Positions 45,933 through 56,736 are shown, numbered from the stretch's first letter. The stretch is DNA of 64,000 nucleotides from Shinella sp. PSBB067 (GCF_016839145.1 NZ_CP069303.1:3766001-3830000); one strand, 5' to 3'. Made by a program: numbers and translations. The notes: generated by a model from the letters alone, not told the origin.

Positions 45933-46252
45933 CAGCTCTTCCGGCTGGCCTTTTCCGCAAGGCCGGACTGGCCCGTGCGCCTCTCCAGCTCCCCCATGAC
46001 ATCTTGTAGCGGTACGCCGCCGATTTTCAATACGACCATGAGATGATAGAGCAAATCGGCCGTTTCGCTCGTCAATTCGGCTTTTTTGCCTTCGATTGCG
46101 GCGATAACGGTCTCGACGGCCTCTTCCCCGAGCTTTTTCGCCGCTTTCTGCTGTCCGGCCGCAACGAGCTTCGCCGTCCAGCTTTCCGCCGGATCGGCCG
46201 CCGCGCGGGCCGCGACGATGGCTTCGAGATCGGCGAGGGTGAAGGTGCTCAT
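45932..46252 (-). CDS. hisE: Phosphoribosyl-ATP pyrophosphatase
   Basis: A 106-residue all-alpha pyrophosphatase of the second step in histidine synthesis. The metal-binding helix motif is [14 protein letters not shown], followed by [17 protein letters not shown]. HisI activity is not fused, so a separate hisI must lie elsewhere. I chose ATG 46252 because it gives the family N-terminus; upstream in-frame sequence belongs to hisF. It is 10 bp after hisF and coupled to coaA. Confidence 0.96.
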   Translation of the reverse strand: MSTFTLADLEAIVAARAAADPAESWTAKLVAAGQQKAAKKLGEEAVETVIAAIEGKKAELTSETADLLYHLMVVLKIGGVPLQDVMGELERRTGQSGLAEKASRKS

Positions 46253-46262
46253 GAGATGCTCC

Positions 46263-47039
46263 TCAGTCGAGCCGCATGGCGATGCCATGGTCGGCCATGT
46301 AGCGCTTGGCCTCGCCCACCGTGTAGGTGCCGAAGTGGAAGATCGAGGCGGCCAGCACTGCCGTCGCATGGCCGTCGCGCACGCCCTCGACGAGATGGTC
46401 GAGCGTGCCGACGCCGCCGGACGCGATGACCGGTACCGGGACACGGTCGGCGATCGTGCGGGTCAGCGCGATGTCGTAGCCGCCCTTCTGGCCGTCGCGG
46501 TCCATGGAGGTGAGCAGCAGCTCGCCCGCGCCGCGCTCCACCATCTTCTCGGCGAAGGCGACGGCGTCGATGCCGGTCGGCTTGCGCCCGCCATGGGTGA
46601 AGATTTCCCAGCGGTCCTCTTCGCCTTCCGCCGAAACCTTCTTGGAATCGATCGAGACGACGATGCACTGGTTGCCGAACTTGTCGGCGGCTTCCGCGAC
46701 GAAATCCGGCTTCGCGACGGCGGCCGAGTTGATCGACACCTTGTCGGCCCCGGCGAGCAGCAGCTTGCGGATATCGGCGACCGTGCGCACGCCGCCGCCG
46801 ACGGTGAGCGGCATGAAGCAATGGTCCGCCGTGCGCGCCACGACGTCGAAGATCGTGTCGCGGTTGTCGGAAGAGGCGGTGATGTCGAGGAAGCAGAGCT
46901 CGTCGGCACCGGCCGCATCATAGGCCTTGGCCGATTCCACGGGATCGCCGGCATCGATCAGGTTGACGAAGCTGACGCCCTTGACGACACGGCCGTCTTT
47001 TACATCGAGGCAGGGGATGACGCGCGCTTTCAGGGTCAT
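46263..47039 (-). CDS. hisF: Imidazole glycerol phosphate synthase subunit HisF
   Basis: A 258-residue TIM-barrel cyclase. The N-terminus [17 protein letters not shown] contains the first catalytic Asp; the second lies in [15 protein letters not shown]. Phosphate sites are in GGVRT and ASGGVG. It uses ammonia from HisH to form imidazole glycerol phosphate and AICAR. Its start overlaps the hisA stop by 4 bp. Confidence 0.98.
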   Translation of the reverse strand: MTLKARVIPCLDVKDGRVVKGVSFVNLIDAGDPVESAKAYDAAGADELCFLDITASSDNRDTIFDVVARTADHCFMPLTVGGGVRTVADIRKLLLAGADKVSINSAAVAKPDFVAEAADKFGNQCIVVSIDSKKVSAEGEEDRWEIFTHGGRKPTGIDAVAFAEKMVERGAGELLLTSMDRDGQKGGYDIALTRTIADRVPVPVIASGGVGTLDHLVEGVRDGHATAVLAASIFHFGTYTVGEAKRYMADHGIAMRLD

Positions 47040-47779
47040 GCGGCTTCTCCTCGTGCGGCGTGGATCAGCGCCAGGGCTTCGGCCGGATCGATGCGCCCGT
47101 CATAGAGCGCCCGGCCGGAGATCGCGCCTTCCAGCTTGCGGGCGTCGGGGGCGACGAGGCGGCTTATGTCGTCCATCGAGGCAAGGCCGCCCGAGGCGAT
47201 GACGGGGATGGAGACGGCCTCGGCCAGTTCCAGCGTCGAGGCCCAGTTGATACCGGTGAGAATGCCGTCACGGTCGATGTCGGTATAGATGATCGCGGCG
47301 ACGCCCGCGCCCTCGAACTTCCTCGCAAGCTCGATCACGCCGAGCTCGGAGGCTTCCGCCCAGCCCTCGACGGCCACCTTGCCGCCCTTGGCGTCGATGC
47401 CGACCGCGACCTTGCCGGGGAATTGCTTGCAGGCCTCGATGACGAGCGCCGGATCGCGCACGGCGACGGTGCCGAGGATGACGCGCGAGAGGCCGCGCGA
47501 CAGCCAGCGCTCGATATGCGCCAGCGTGCGGATGCCGCCGCCGAGCTGCACCGGGTTCTTCGTCGCCTTCAGGATGGCGTCGACGGCCGCGCCGTTGACG
47601 CTTTCCCCCGCGAAGGCGCCGTTGAGGTCGACGACATGCAGCCATTCGAAGCCCTGGTCCTCGAAGGCTTTCGCCTGCGCGGCCGGGTCGGGATTGTAGA
47701 CGGTGGCCTGGTCCATGTCGCCGAGCTTGAGGCGAACGCACTGGCCGTCTTTCAGGTCGATGGCGGGAAAGAGGATCAT
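47036..47779 (-). CDS. hisA: ProFAR isomerase (HisA)
   Basis: A 247-residue TIM-barrel isomerase. The N-terminus [16 protein letters not shown] holds the catalytic Asp and [12 protein letters not shown] holds the second. [11 protein letters not shown] is the second phosphate-binding loop. It opens the ring of the aminoaldose precursor ProFAR to give the HisF substrate. I chose ATG 47779 from the family N-terminus; it lies 13 bp after hisH. Confidence 0.97.
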   Translation of the reverse strand: MILFPAIDLKDGQCVRLKLGDMDQATVYNPDPAAQAKAFEDQGFEWLHVVDLNGAFAGESVNGAAVDAILKATKNPVQLGGGIRTLAHIERWLSRGLSRVILGTVAVRDPALVIEACKQFPGKVAVGIDAKGGKVAVEGWAEASELGVIELARKFEGAGVAAIIYTDIDRDGILTGINWASTLELAEAVSIPVIASGGLASMDDISRLVAPDARKLEGAISGRALYDGRIDPAEALALIHAARGEAA

Positions 47780-47792
47780 GGCGTTTTCCAGT

Positions 47793-48434
47793 TTAGGGTT
47801 TCCAGCGCAGGAAATTGGTGATGAGGGCAAGGCCGAGCGTCTGGCTCTTTTCCGGGTGGAACTGCGCGCCGGCCTTGTTGCCGTTGGCGACGAAGGCGGT
47901 CATCGGCCCGCCGTAATCGACGGTCGCGACCACGTCTTCCGGGTTTTCCGCGGCGAGGTGGTAGGAATGCACGAAATAGGCGTGCAGCGTCTCCGGGATG
48001 CCGTCGAAGAGCGGGTGAGGGTGCCTGCGGTCGAGCGTGTTCCAGCCGATCTGCGGGATTTTCAGGTCGGGATAGCTGGGCGTCATCTTCACGACGTCGC
48101 CCCTGATCCAGCCGAGGCCCTCGGTCACGGTCTTTTCCAGGCCGCGCGAGGACATGAGCTGCATGCCGACGCAGATGCCGAGGAAGGGGCGGGCCTTCGC
48201 TTCGACCGTCTCGCGCAGCGCCTCCACCATGCCGGGCACGGCATCGAGGCCGCGGCGGCAATCGGCATAGGCGCCGACGCCGGGCAGCACGATGCGGTCG
48301 GCGGAGGCGACGCGCTCGGCCTTGTCGGTGAGGTCGATCTCCGCCGCGATGCCGGCTTCGCGTGCCGCCCGCTCGAAGGCCTTGGTGGCCGAGCGCAGGT
48401 TGCCCGAGCCGTAGTCTATGATCGCAACGCGCAT
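47793..48434 (-). CDS. hisH: Imidazole glycerol phosphate synthase subunit HisH
   Basis: A 213-residue class I glutamine amidotransferase. The N-terminus is [13 protein letters not shown]; the nucleophile Cys lies in [11 protein letters not shown], and the His/Glu pair is in [10 protein letters not shown] near the C-terminus. It releases ammonia for HisF. ATG 48434 starts the fold directly. The DUF2628 gene ends one base upstream. Confidence 0.97.
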   Translation of the reverse strand: MRVAIIDYGSGNLRSATKAFERAAREAGIAAEIDLTDKAERVASADRIVLPGVGAYADCRRGLDAVPGMVEALRETVEAKARPFLGICVGMQLMSSRGLEKTVTEGLGWIRGDVVKMTPSYPDLKIPQIGWNTLDRRHPHPLFDGIPETLHAYFVHSYHLAAENPEDVVATVDYGGPMTAFVANGNKAGAQFHPEKSQTLGLALITNFLRWKP

Positions 48435-48435
48435 G

Positions 48436-48906
48436 TCAGCGTCCTTCCTTGAAGCCGACGAGGCCGAGCATGGGCGCGTGCCGGCGCTGGGAGGTCTCGG
48501 AGGCCGGCAGGGAAACGCTGCCACGCGTCTCCGCCCCGCCGGCCGGGCTTTCCGTGTAGTAGATGTCTTCGGCCGTTTCCCGGTGGCCGGCGGAGATCAC
48601 CGCATCGACCGTCCAGCCGCGCCGTTCGAGGCCGGCGACGACCATGGAGGGACCTTCGAGCGCGACGAGGAGATTGGTCGCAAGAAAGAGGCCGAGGCCG
48701 GCAAGGCCGAAGAACGGATGGTCGGAGACGGCCGAGCCGAGCGCCTGCACCGCGAAGGCGAGGGCCGCGGCAAGCCATGCCCTTTGCCAGAGCAGCCAGA
48801 TCACCGGCAGGAAGAGCGCGAGCCAGGAGAAGCGGTCGCGGACGATGCGGGCTCTTTCGTCTTGGGACTTGGCGCCCGGCGGTATCAGAACGAGGAACGT
48901 GGCCAT
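48436..48906 (-). CDS. DUF2628 family membrane protein in the his cluster
   Basis: A 156-residue protein with two or three hydrophobic segments in the first 85 residues ([21 protein letters not shown], then [17 protein letters not shown]). A soluble C-terminal part with [16 protein letters not shown] follows. This matches DUF2628, whose function is unknown. It lies between hisB (21-bp gap) and hisH (1-bp gap), an arrangement conserved in rhizobia, so it is co-expressed with histidine synthesis. No enzymatic motif is visible. Confidence 0.87.
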   Translation of the reverse strand: MATFLVLIPPGAKSQDERARIVRDRFSWLALFLPVIWLLWQRAWLAAALAFAVQALGSAVSDHPFFGLAGLGLFLATNLLVALEGPSMVVAGLERRGWTVDAVISAGHRETAEDIYYTESPAGGAETRGSVSLPASETSQRRHAPMLGLVGFKEGR

Positions 48907-48927
48907 GGGAGGCCTCCAGCTTTGCCC

Positions 48928-49521
48928 TCAGGCCAGCGAACCCTTCGTCGAGGGAACGCGGCCCGCCTGGCGGGGATCGATCTCGGTCGCGGTGCGCAGC
49001 ACGCGCGCGACGGCCTTGAAGCACGTCTCGGAGATATGATGGTTGTTCGCGCCGTAGATGTTCTGGATATGCAGCGTGATGCCGGCATGCTGGGCGAGCG
49101 CGTTGAAGAATTCGCGCACCAGCTCGGTGTCGAAGGTGCCGATCTTCGGGGCGGAGAAATTCACGTTCCACACGAGGAACGGACGGCCGGAGACGTCCAC
49201 GGCGGCACGCGTCATCGTCTCGTCCATGGCAAGGTCGAGCGAGGCGTAGCGGGTGATGCCGCGCCGGTCGCCGAGCGCCTTGGCGATGGCCTGGCCGATG
49301 GCGATGCCCGTGTCCTCGACCGTGTGGTGGTCGTCGACATGCAGGTCCCCCTCGGTCTTGATCTCCATGTCGATGAGCGAATGGCGCGACAGCTGGTCGA
49401 GCATGTGATCGAAGAAGCCCACGCCCGTCGAAATGGTCGACGTGCCGGTGCCGTCGAGATTGACGGTGACCGAAACGGAGGTCTCGTTCGTCTTGCGCGA
49501 AACGCTGGCTGTGCGGCTCAT
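48928..49521 (-). CDS. hisB: Imidazoleglycerol-phosphate dehydratase
   Basis: A 197-residue manganese enzyme of histidine synthesis. The metal-binding segments are the paired [14 protein letters not shown] near residue 66 and [12 protein letters not shown] near residue 164, and [15 protein letters not shown] is near residue 33. It has no fused histidinol-phosphatase domain. It is the first gene of hisB-DUF2628-hisHAFE-coaA. The 280-bp gap before it (49522-49801) holds no gene; it should contain the operon promoter and the 3' region of glcB, but I could not pick out clear elements. Confidence 0.97.
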   Translation of the reverse strand: MSRTASVSRKTNETSVSVTVNLDGTGTSTISTGVGFFDHMLDQLSRHSLIDMEIKTEGDLHVDDHHTVEDTGIAIGQAIAKALGDRRGITRYASLDLAMDETMTRAAVDVSGRPFLVWNVNFSAPKIGTFDTELVREFFNALAQHAGITLHIQNIYGANNHHISETCFKAVARVLRTATEIDPRQAGRVPSTKGSLA

Positions 49522-49801
49522 TGGCTCCTCAGGGGTTCTGCGGGAATTTTACCGCCGCTCCTTAACAGGGCTGCCGGGAAAAGGCCAGTCTTTCGCGGGC
49601 CTTCGCCGCCGCCGGGGTAATGGGACAATGGGAGAACCGCGCGAAGCATCGCCTGCGAAACTGCACCCGATACGGCCCCGCTTTCGCACGGCCCGGCCGG
49701 GCGGGCTTCGAGACGGGAACCCCTTGTGTTCGTTGCGCGGATGACCGGCTCCCGGGTCAAACCTAGGGGCCGGTCATGACGGAAGGCGACCTTTCCTGCC
49801 T

Positions 49802-51970
49802 TCAGCCGCCGGCCGCCTTCAGCTCCAGCCGGCGGCGATGCAGGACCGGCTCGGTATAGCCGTTCGGCTGCTCGCGTCCCTTCAGGACGAGGTCGAGCGC
49901 GGCCTTGAAGGCGATGGAGCGGTCGAAATTGCCGGCCATCGGGCGGTAGAGCGGGTCACCCGCGTTCTGCCCGTCGACGACGGCGGCCATGCGCTTCATC
50001 GTCTCGACGACCTGCGCCTCGGTGACGACGCCGTGGTGCAGCCAGTTCGCCATGTGCTGGGCGGAGATGCGCAGCGTCGCGCGGTCCTCCATCAGGCCGA
50101 CATTGTTGATGTCGGGAACCTTGGAGCAGCCGACGCCCTGGTCGATCCACCGCACGACATAGCCGAGGATGCCCTGGGCATTGTTGTCGAGCTCGCGCTG
50201 GATCTCCTCCGGCGTCCAGTTCGGGCGAACCGCGACCGGGACGGAGAGGATGTCGGAGAGCTTTGCCCGCGGGCGCGAGCGGAGCGCAGCCTGCACCTCG
50301 GCGACATTGACCTTGTGGTAATGCGTCGCGTGCAGGGTCGCCGCCGTCGGCGAGGGCACCCATGCGGTGTTGGCGCCGGCCTTGGGATGGGCGATCTTCT
50401 GCTCCAGCATCGCCGCCATCAGGTCGGGCATGGCCCACATGCCCTTGCCGATCTGCGCATGACCGGCGAGGCCGCATTCAAGGCCGATGTCGACGTTCCA
50501 GTTCTCGTAGGCGGAAATCCAGGCGGCCTGCTTCATGTCGCCCTTGCGGATCATCGGACCCGCTTCCATCGAAGTGTGGATCTCGTCGCCCGTGCGGTCG
50601 AGGAAGCCGGTATTGATGAAGACGACGCGCTCCTTCGCGGCGCGGATCGCCTCCTTGAGGTTGACCGTGGTGCGGCGTTCCTCGTCCATGATGCCCATCT
50701 TCATCGTGTTCGGCGCCATGCCGACGGCGGCCTCGACGCGGCCGAACAGCTTCGAGGCGAAGGCGACCTCCTCCGGCCCGTGCATCTTCGGCTTGACGAC
50801 ATACATCGAGCCGGCGCGCGAGTTCTGCCGGCGGCCGTTCGGGCCGACGTCGTTGAGCGCGATCAGCGCCGTGACCATGGCGTCCATGATGCCTTCCGGC
50901 ACCTCGTTGCCGTCACGGTCGCGGATGGCGGGATTGGTCATGAGGTGGCCGACATTGCGCACCAGCATCAGCGAGCGGCCGGGCAGCGTCAGGGTCGAGC
51001 CGTCGGGTGCGGTGTATTTGCGGTCGGGATTGAGGCGGCGGGTGAAGGATCTGCCGCCCTTGGAAACCTCCTCGGCAAGATCGCCCTTCATCAGCCCCAG
51101 CCAGTTGCGATAGACGACGACCTTGTCCTCGGCATCGACGGCGGCGATCGAATCCTCGCAGTCCATGATCGTGGTCAGCGCCGATTCGATCGAAACGTCG
51201 GAAACATGCGCCGCATCGTCCTTGCCGGTCGGCGTCGTGGCGTCGATGCGGATCTCGATGTGCAGGCCATTGTTGCGCAGCAGCACAAGGGTCGGGGCCG
51301 AAGCATCGCCGAGATAGCCGGCGAACTTCGCCTCGTCGGCGAGGCCGGTGCTGCCGCCGCCCGCCAGCGCCACCGTCAGCTTGCCTCCCTCGACGGCAAA
51401 GCCGGCCGCGTCGCGCCAGGATCCGTGGGCGAGCGGCGCGCTGTCGTCGAGGAAGCCGCGGACCCAGGCGATGACCTTCGCCCCGCGCACGGGATTGTAG
51501 CCCTTGCCCTTTTCCGCGCCGTCCGTTTCGGGGATCGCGTCCGTGCCGTAGAGCGCATCGTAGAGCGAGCCCCAGCGCGCATTGGCCGCGTTCAGCGCAT
51601 AGCGCGCGTTCATGACGGGCACGACGAGCTGCGGGCCGGCAAGGCTTGCGATTTCCGGGTCGACATTGTCCGTCGTCACCTTGAACGCGTCGCCCTCGGG
51701 CAGGAGATAGCCGATCTCGCGCAGGAAGGCTTCGTAGGCGGCCATGTCGGCGGGGGCGCCGTTCTCGCGATACCAGCCGTCGAGCTTTTCCTGCAGCGCG
51801 TCACGCTTCTTGAGCAGCGCGCTGTTTTCCGGCGCAAGGTCATGCACGATGGCGGAGAAATCGGCGAAATAGCGCTCCGCATCCACGCCCGTACCCGGCA
51901 GGGCCTCGTTGACGATGAAGTCGTAAAGCGCGCTATCGATCGAAAGACCGGCTTTTTCGGTGAAAGTCAT
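49802..51970 (-). CDS. glcB: Malate synthase G
   Basis: A 722-residue malate synthase, which condenses glyoxylate and acetyl-CoA to malate. The length is that of the G form. Family segments include [17 protein letters not shown] near residue 268, [14 protein letters not shown] near 324, the magnesium and glyoxylate site around [16 protein letters not shown] near 429, and [20 protein letters not shown] near 453. The C-terminus has the catalytic Asp in [21 protein letters not shown] sequence (here [11 protein letters not shown]). It has its own upstream gap with a palindrome. Glyoxylate could come from acetate, glycolate or purine breakdown. Confidence 0.97.
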   Translation of the reverse strand: MTFTEKAGLSIDSALYDFIVNEALPGTGVDAERYFADFSAIVHDLAPENSALLKKRDALQEKLDGWYRENGAPADMAAYEAFLREIGYLLPEGDAFKVTTDNVDPEIASLAGPQLVVPVMNARYALNAANARWGSLYDALYGTDAIPETDGAEKGKGYNPVRGAKVIAWVRGFLDDSAPLAHGSWRDAAGFAVEGGKLTVALAGGGSTGLADEAKFAGYLGDASAPTLVLLRNNGLHIEIRIDATTPTGKDDAAHVSDVSIESALTTIMDCEDSIAAVDAEDKVVVYRNWLGLMKGDLAEEVSKGGRSFTRRLNPDRKYTAPDGSTLTLPGRSLMLVRNVGHLMTNPAIRDRDGNEVPEGIMDAMVTALIALNDVGPNGRRQNSRAGSMYVVKPKMHGPEEVAFASKLFGRVEAAVGMAPNTMKMGIMDEERRTTVNLKEAIRAAKERVVFINTGFLDRTGDEIHTSMEAGPMIRKGDMKQAAWISAYENWNVDIGLECGLAGHAQIGKGMWAMPDLMAAMLEQKIAHPKAGANTAWVPSPTAATLHATHYHKVNVAEVQAALRSRPRAKLSDILSVPVAVRPNWTPEEIQRELDNNAQGILGYVVRWIDQGVGCSKVPDINNVGLMEDRATLRISAQHMANWLHHGVVTEAQVVETMKRMAAVVDGQNAGDPLYRPMAGNFDRSIAFKAALDLVLKGREQPNGYTEPVLHRRRLELKAAGG

Positions 51971-52067
51971 GTGAAGAACTCCGGATGACGGGACGAAGGG
52001 GGAGTATCCCGAATGCTGTCACTTTCCGGAGCTTTCATTCATAGTCAATTCGGCAATAGCATAAAGA

Positions 52068-52090
52068 ATTTATTCCGCTGCGGATAAAAT
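52068..52090. promoter_or_regulatory. Imperfect palindrome upstream of glcB
   Basis: ATTTATTCCGC, T, GCGGATAAAAT form a 23-bp imperfect palindrome (18 of 23 positions self-matching) in the AT-rich 136-bp gap between hyuA and glcB, about 98 bp from the glcB start. It could be an operator; no regulator is adjacent. Confidence 0.45.
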
Positions 52091-52106
52091 CATACTTTAG
52101 GCCGGT

Positions 52107-54113
52107 TCACGCTTCCTCGGCGATGCGCGGGCGGCCGCTGGCCGTTGCCGTGAAGCGGGCCTCGATCAGCTTGCGTCGCCCTTCCACCTCGGGCGCGTCG
52201 ATTTCCTCGGCCAGCGTCACCGCAGGCTCGTCGGCGCCGTTGGCGCGGGCGGCGTGCAGGGCCGCCGTCATCGCCCGTTCCCTGGCCAGCGAGAAGGCCT
52301 CCGCCTCCTCGATGAGGCGCACGCTCTCGCCCGCGCCGCCGACGATGAAGATGCCTTCTTCCGGCATGGTGACGAAGACCGTGACCGCGTTGCGCACCTG
52401 GCCGACGACCGCGCCGACCGCGTTGGCGACGCCGGCATCGCCGGGAATGGACGAGTCGGCGCCCAGCATCGCGGCGATGCCGGGATAGTAGACCGGGGCC
52501 GACGCGCCGAGGCCGACGAGCGGCCGGTCGAGCGCGATGCGGAATTGCACGATGCCCGGGGCCCGGTGCAGCGCGCGGTCGACGGATGCGGAACTGACCG
52601 GATCGATCGAGCTCGCCCCGTCATCGGCAAGGCAGGCGGCAAGGATGACGTCCGCCGACTGGCGGGTGAGCCGGTCGACCAGGAGGCGCGCGAGCGCTTC
52701 CGGACCGTCGGCGATCGGCCGGCCCGTGCCGTCCCGGGTGCGGGCGGCAAGCTCGAGGCCGAGGCGGGCGGCGACGGCGTCCCACTGTCCCTGCCCGCCG
52801 AGCACATGCATGGCGTCCGACGGCGTGATGCCGCAGATATGCACGAGGCCGCGCGCCACCAGCCGGTCGAGCGTCGCCTTCTGCAGCGTGGTTGCCAGCA
52901 GCCCGTCGAGCGGCAGCGGCACCGCGCCGATCTTCTCGTAGAGCGCCTGCTCCTGCGGCTGGAGGCCGCTGGCGAGCCGCTCGGGCACGCCGGTGCGCAC
53001 GGCAAAGCGCCCGTCGTGCCGCCCGGCATGCGGCGCGCGGATCTGGCGCTCCAGCACGGGCACGACGGCCTCGGGATGCAGCGCCGAGGCGAGGCTGAGC
53101 GGCATGAAGCGGCGCGGCCCGAGGTCGATCTTCACTTTGAGGCCGCGGTCGTTGATACGCACCTCCGAATCGCCGCCGAGGCCGAAGGTGCGCATCGCCA
53201 CCGCCTCGACCATGGTGCGGTAGCCGCCGACAACGGCGCCATCGGCATCGAGCTTCGGCCGGCCGCCGTCGAGCACCGCCACATCCGTCGTCGTGCCGCC
53301 GATGTCGGAGACGACGGCATTGTCGAGGCCCGTCAGGTGGCGCGCGCCGACGAGGCTTGCCGCCGGTCCGGAGAGGATGGTCTCGATCGGGCGAAGCCGC
53401 GCTTCCGCCGCCGAGATCAGCGCGCCGTCGCCGCGCACCACCATCATCGGCACGTCGATGCCGCGACGTTTCAGGTAATCCTCGCAGGACCCGATCAGCC
53501 GGTCGATCATCGAGACGAGGCGGGCGTTGAGCAGCGTGGTCAGCGCACGGCGCGGCCCGCCGAGCCTGGAGGAGAGCTCGTGGCTGCATGTGACGGGAAG
53601 ATGCGAGACCGCGCGGATCCGGTCGCGCACCCGCTCCTCGTGCGCCGGGTTGCGCACGGCGAAATAGCCGGCGACGGCGAAGGAGGAGACGGTTTCGGCA
53701 AGCACCGGCAGGGCCTCGTCGAGCGCCGTCATGTCGAGCGGCGCCTCGTTGCCGTGCACGTTGTGGCCGCCGGGCAGGAAGAGGACGGGATCGTTGCCGA
53801 GCGCGTCGGCCAGCCCGTCGCGCTTGAGGTCCTCCGGGCCGAAGCCGATCATGACGAGCCCGGCGCGCCCGCCCTGTCCTTCCACCAGCGCATTGGTGGC
53901 GAGCGTCGTGGAGAGCGAGACGAGGCCTATGGCCGAGACCGGCGCCTTCGCCTCCGAAAGCACCGCCTCCACAGCGCCCGATATGCCGACTGAGAGGTCG
54001 TGGCGCGTGGTGAGCGCCTTGGCGCGGGCGACGACGCCCTGCGTTTCGCTGTAGAGCACGGCGTCCGTATAGGTGCCGCCGGTATCGATGCCGAGTAACA
54101 AATGGTCTGCCAC
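52107..54113 (-). CDS. Hydantoinase/oxoprolinase family protein (HyuA type)
   Basis: A 668-residue protein. The N-terminal actin-like ATPase loop is LLGIDTGGTYTDAVL and the second phosphate loop is VSDIGGTTTDVAVLDGG near residue 275. This is the HyuA/OplahA family: ATP-dependent opening of hydantoins or 5-oxoproline, or the A subunit of acetone/acetophenone-type carboxylases. No HyuB-type partner gene adjoins it, which is unusual for hydantoinases. The substrate is unknown. The P450 gene lies 138 bp upstream on the same strand with no obvious functional link. Confidence 0.87.
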   Translation of the reverse strand: MADHLLLGIDTGGTYTDAVLYSETQGVVARAKALTTRHDLSVGISGAVEAVLSEAKAPVSAIGLVSLSTTLATNALVEGQGGRAGLVMIGFGPEDLKRDGLADALGNDPVLFLPGGHNVHGNEAPLDMTALDEALPVLAETVSSFAVAGYFAVRNPAHEERVRDRIRAVSHLPVTCSHELSSRLGGPRRALTTLLNARLVSMIDRLIGSCEDYLKRRGIDVPMMVVRGDGALISAAEARLRPIETILSGPAASLVGARHLTGLDNAVVSDIGGTTTDVAVLDGGRPKLDADGAVVGGYRTMVEAVAMRTFGLGGDSEVRINDRGLKVKIDLGPRRFMPLSLASALHPEAVVPVLERQIRAPHAGRHDGRFAVRTGVPERLASGLQPQEQALYEKIGAVPLPLDGLLATTLQKATLDRLVARGLVHICGITPSDAMHVLGGQGQWDAVAARLGLELAARTRDGTGRPIADGPEALARLLVDRLTRQSADVILAACLADDGASSIDPVSSASVDRALHRAPGIVQFRIALDRPLVGLGASAPVYYPGIAAMLGADSSIPGDAGVANAVGAVVGQVRNAVTVFVTMPEEGIFIVGGAGESVRLIEEAEAFSLARERAMTAALHAARANGADEPAVTLAEEIDAPEVEGRRKLIEARFTATASGRPRIAEEA

Positions 54114-54251
54114 GAGAATTCTTCCGCACTCCCCGCCGTCGCTTTTCAGGGCGGGCCTGCAACGGTGTATTGCATCTGCGGATCGATTGCCATCGTTCCA
54201 CCGGCGACATCGCCGGCCGGCGGCTCGTCCATTTTCACGATGCGGGACAGC

Positions 54252-55679
54252 TCATGCCTCGCCGGCCGGAGCCGTATCGGCCGCAGCCCGCCGACGCGCC
54301 GTCACCTTCAGCATCAGCCCGTTGGCCGGCTGCGTCGTCAGGCGCTGTACCGGCCAGGGATGCGTTTCCTCCGTCATGTCGAAGCGGTAGCGGTGCATCA
54401 GCACGCCGAGCGCGATGATAGCCTCCTGCATGGCGAAGGTGGCGCCGATGCAGATGCGCGGGCCGGCGCCGAAGGGCAGGTACTGGAAGCGATGGATCGC
54501 CTCGCGGTTTTCAGGCAGGAAGCGTTCGGGCATGTAGGCGCGCGGCTTCTGCCACAGCAATTCGTGGCGGTGCAGCGTCCAAGGCATGACGAGGATGGTG
54601 ACGTCCTTCGGGATTTCTACCGTCTCGCCGGACGGGCTCGTCCACCGGTCGTCGGCGATCGCCGCGCGGTTGATCGAGGGCGCCGGGGGATAGAGCCGCA
54701 TCGCCTCCTCGAAGGCCGCCCGCGTCCACGGCATGAGGTCCAGCCAGTCGACGGGATCGGCGCCGCTCTCAAGCACGCGGTCGATCTCCGCCTCCATCGC
54801 GTCCCGCACATGCGGCGAATTGGCGACGCAGTAGAGCGTCCAGGCGAGCGCACGGGCGGTCGTCTCGTGGCCCGCGCCGATGAAGGTGAGGATATTGTCC
54901 TCCACCTCCTCCATCGTCAGGCCCTCCGGCCCCGCCGCCCCGAGCAGCAGCGTCAGGAAATCGCTCGGCACCGATCCGCCTTCCGCCGCCATGCGCTTGA
55001 GGCGCAGCTCCATCGTGTCGCGCACGATGCGGCGGAATTTGCCGAGCACCTTCAGGCCGCCGATCCGCGTCACGCGCGGCACCCATGACGGCGCGCGCAA
55101 AAGGTCCATCGGGTCGACGCGGCCCATGGAGTGGAGGAGATCGTCCACGTCGTCGGCGAAATTGTCCGAGGAGGTCACGATCTCGCCGGAGAACAGCGTG
55201 TCGGAGAGAACGGCGAAGGCGAGCTCCGTCATGTCGTTACCGATGTCGAAGACCGCGCCGTCCGCGCCCTCGTATTTCTGCGCGTAAAGCTCCGATTGCG
55301 CCAGCATCTGGGTGGCGAAGCCCTTGGCGTGGCGCGGCGTGAAGATCGGCGCGACGGCCTTGCGCGAGCGGCGCCAGACCGCGCCCTCCGCCGTCAGCAG
55401 CCCGTCGCGCAGGATCGGACGCAGGACGAGCTGGCGCACCACGGCCATCTTGTAGTTGGCGGCGTTGTCGACGAGCAGGTGCTTGATGAGGCCGGGATCG
55501 TTGACGATCAGCGTCTTCTCGCCGAAGAAGCTCGTCATGATCCAGGGCAGCGTGTAGGAGGGTTCGCCCCACAGTTCGAGCGGGTTGCGGAAGACCGTCC
55601 GGATGATCTCGAGTTTCGACGGCGGCACGGTGCGTGGCACGGGCGCGGGCGGTTCGAACGGCTCGGGACGCATGTCCAT
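54252..55679 (-). CDS. Cytochrome P450
   Basis: A 475-residue soluble P450 (class I-type bacterial length). The I-helix oxygen motif is AGHETTARAL, the K-helix ExxR is EEAMRLYP, and the heme loop is LPFGAGPRICIG with the ligand Cys410. No redox-partner domain is fused; ferredoxin must come from elsewhere. ATG 55679 is supported by AGGAGG 6 bp upstream; upstream in-frame sequence is not protein-like. The overall look (TAEGAVWRRSRKAVAPIF, then QYLPFG) resembles fatty-acid or terpenoid-type hydroxylases, but the substrate is not determinable. Confidence 0.92.
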   Translation of the reverse strand: MDMRPEPFEPPAPVPRTVPPSKLEIIRTVFRNPLELWGEPSYTLPWIMTSFFGEKTLIVNDPGLIKHLLVDNAANYKMAVVRQLVLRPILRDGLLTAEGAVWRRSRKAVAPIFTPRHAKGFATQMLAQSELYAQKYEGADGAVFDIGNDMTELAFAVLSDTLFSGEIVTSSDNFADDVDDLLHSMGRVDPMDLLRAPSWVPRVTRIGGLKVLGKFRRIVRDTMELRLKRMAAEGGSVPSDFLTLLLGAAGPEGLTMEEVEDNILTFIGAGHETTARALAWTLYCVANSPHVRDAMEAEIDRVLESGADPVDWLDLMPWTRAAFEEAMRLYPPAPSINRAAIADDRWTSPSGETVEIPKDVTILVMPWTLHRHELLWQKPRAYMPERFLPENREAIHRFQYLPFGAGPRICIGATFAMQEAIIALGVLMHRYRFDMTEETHPWPVQRLTTQPANGLMLKVTARRRAAADTAPAGEA

Positions 55680-55788
55680 CGTCTGCCTCCTTGTGATCGG
55701 CTCGCCTTCAGTGTGAGCCGGCAGGTAGGCATAATTAGAGCGGTTGCGGCAAAAACGTACCGCGCCCGGCGCCCACAGGCGCAAAAAG

Positions 55789-56736
55789 CTACAGCAGGCC
55801 GCGAAGGTCCGCGAGCTTGTCGTTGATCAGCCAGCCGTAATAATTCTCTTCCGGCCACGTCGCCCCGCCGGACGCGCGGCGCGCGGCGAAGGCGGCGGCG
55901 CGGGCATCGGGATTGCCGATATTGTAAAGCGTCGCCGTCAGGCCGGGATTCTTCGAGATGTCGACGCCGGCGATCTTCCTGTAGGCGTCGATCGAGCGGC
56001 GGATCGCGGCGGCCATGTAGGCGAGCGAGATGTCCGGATCCATGATCGCCTGGTAGACGCCGGCCGCGTTGTTCTCGTCGAGCCTGTCGTAGCCGGAGAT
56101 GCGGGCGACGTCGTCGGTGAGCGTCAGGGCCGTCAGCGGGTTGATCTGGCCGAGGCCGAAGGTCTGGCCGGCATAGAAGGGCTGGAAGAACACCGCGCTG
56201 AAGCGGTTGTTCGGATAGGACGTGCCGCCGACCGTCCTGCCCTTGAAGGTCTTGTTCCAGACGCCCTCGCGGCAGGTCCAGGCCGCGTAGGAGCCTTTCT
56301 TCGACGCGCATTGGGCAAATTCCGGCCGCGCGATGAAATCGCCGACCGTCTGGCCGTCATAGGCGAAGCGGAAGTTGCCGGTATAGGACGCGGCCTTCAC
56401 ATAATAGCTCTGCAGCCGGTCATAGGCGTCGACATTGTAGGTATGCTCGCCGACGATGGCGCCGACCATGTGGATCGGGTCGATGCCGTATTTCGCGGCG
56501 GTCGACTTGATCTTGCCGGTGAGCTGGCGGTCGTTGGCGATGAGGTCGCGCACCTTCTCGTATTTCGCGTCGAAGGAGGTCTTGCCGGCCTTGGTGCGGC
56601 GCGTGGAGGCGCCCGGAATGGCGGGCTGCTCGGCATTGCGGTTGCCGGGCGGCACCACGTCGATCGCCAGCGCCGTCGTCTGGCTCTGGACAAAAAGGGC
56701 GGCTGCAAGGGCAAGCACAGGCAAGAACTGTCGCAC
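55789..56736 (-). CDS. DUF1402 family secreted protein
   Basis: A 315-residue exported protein. The signal peptide is about 24 residues (VRQFLPVLALAAALFVQSQ, cleavage after ALA). The mature part contains HMVGAIVGEHTYNVDAYDR, GQTFGLGQINPLTAL and PGLTATLYNIGNPDARA, which together match DUF1402. Glu in VGEHTYN and the GLGQINP segment recall lysozyme-like transglycosylases (GxxQ motifs), so a peptidoglycan role is possible but unproven. I chose the GTG at 56736 because it opens a normal signal peptide; the earlier in-frame ATG at 56826 adds a Cys-containing non-signal-like sequence. Confidence 0.83.
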   Translation of the reverse strand: MRQFLPVLALAAALFVQSQTTALAIDVVPPGNRNAEQPAIPGASTRRTKAGKTSFDAKYEKVRDLIANDRQLTGKIKSTAAKYGIDPIHMVGAIVGEHTYNVDAYDRLQSYYVKAASYTGNFRFAYDGQTVGDFIARPEFAQCASKKGSYAAWTCREGVWNKTFKGRTVGGTSYPNNRFSAVFFQPFYAGQTFGLGQINPLTALTLTDDVARISGYDRLDENNAAGVYQAIMDPDISLAYMAAAIRRSIDAYRKIAGVDISKNPGLTATLYNIGNPDARAAAFAARRASGGATWPEENYYGWLINDKLADLRGLL

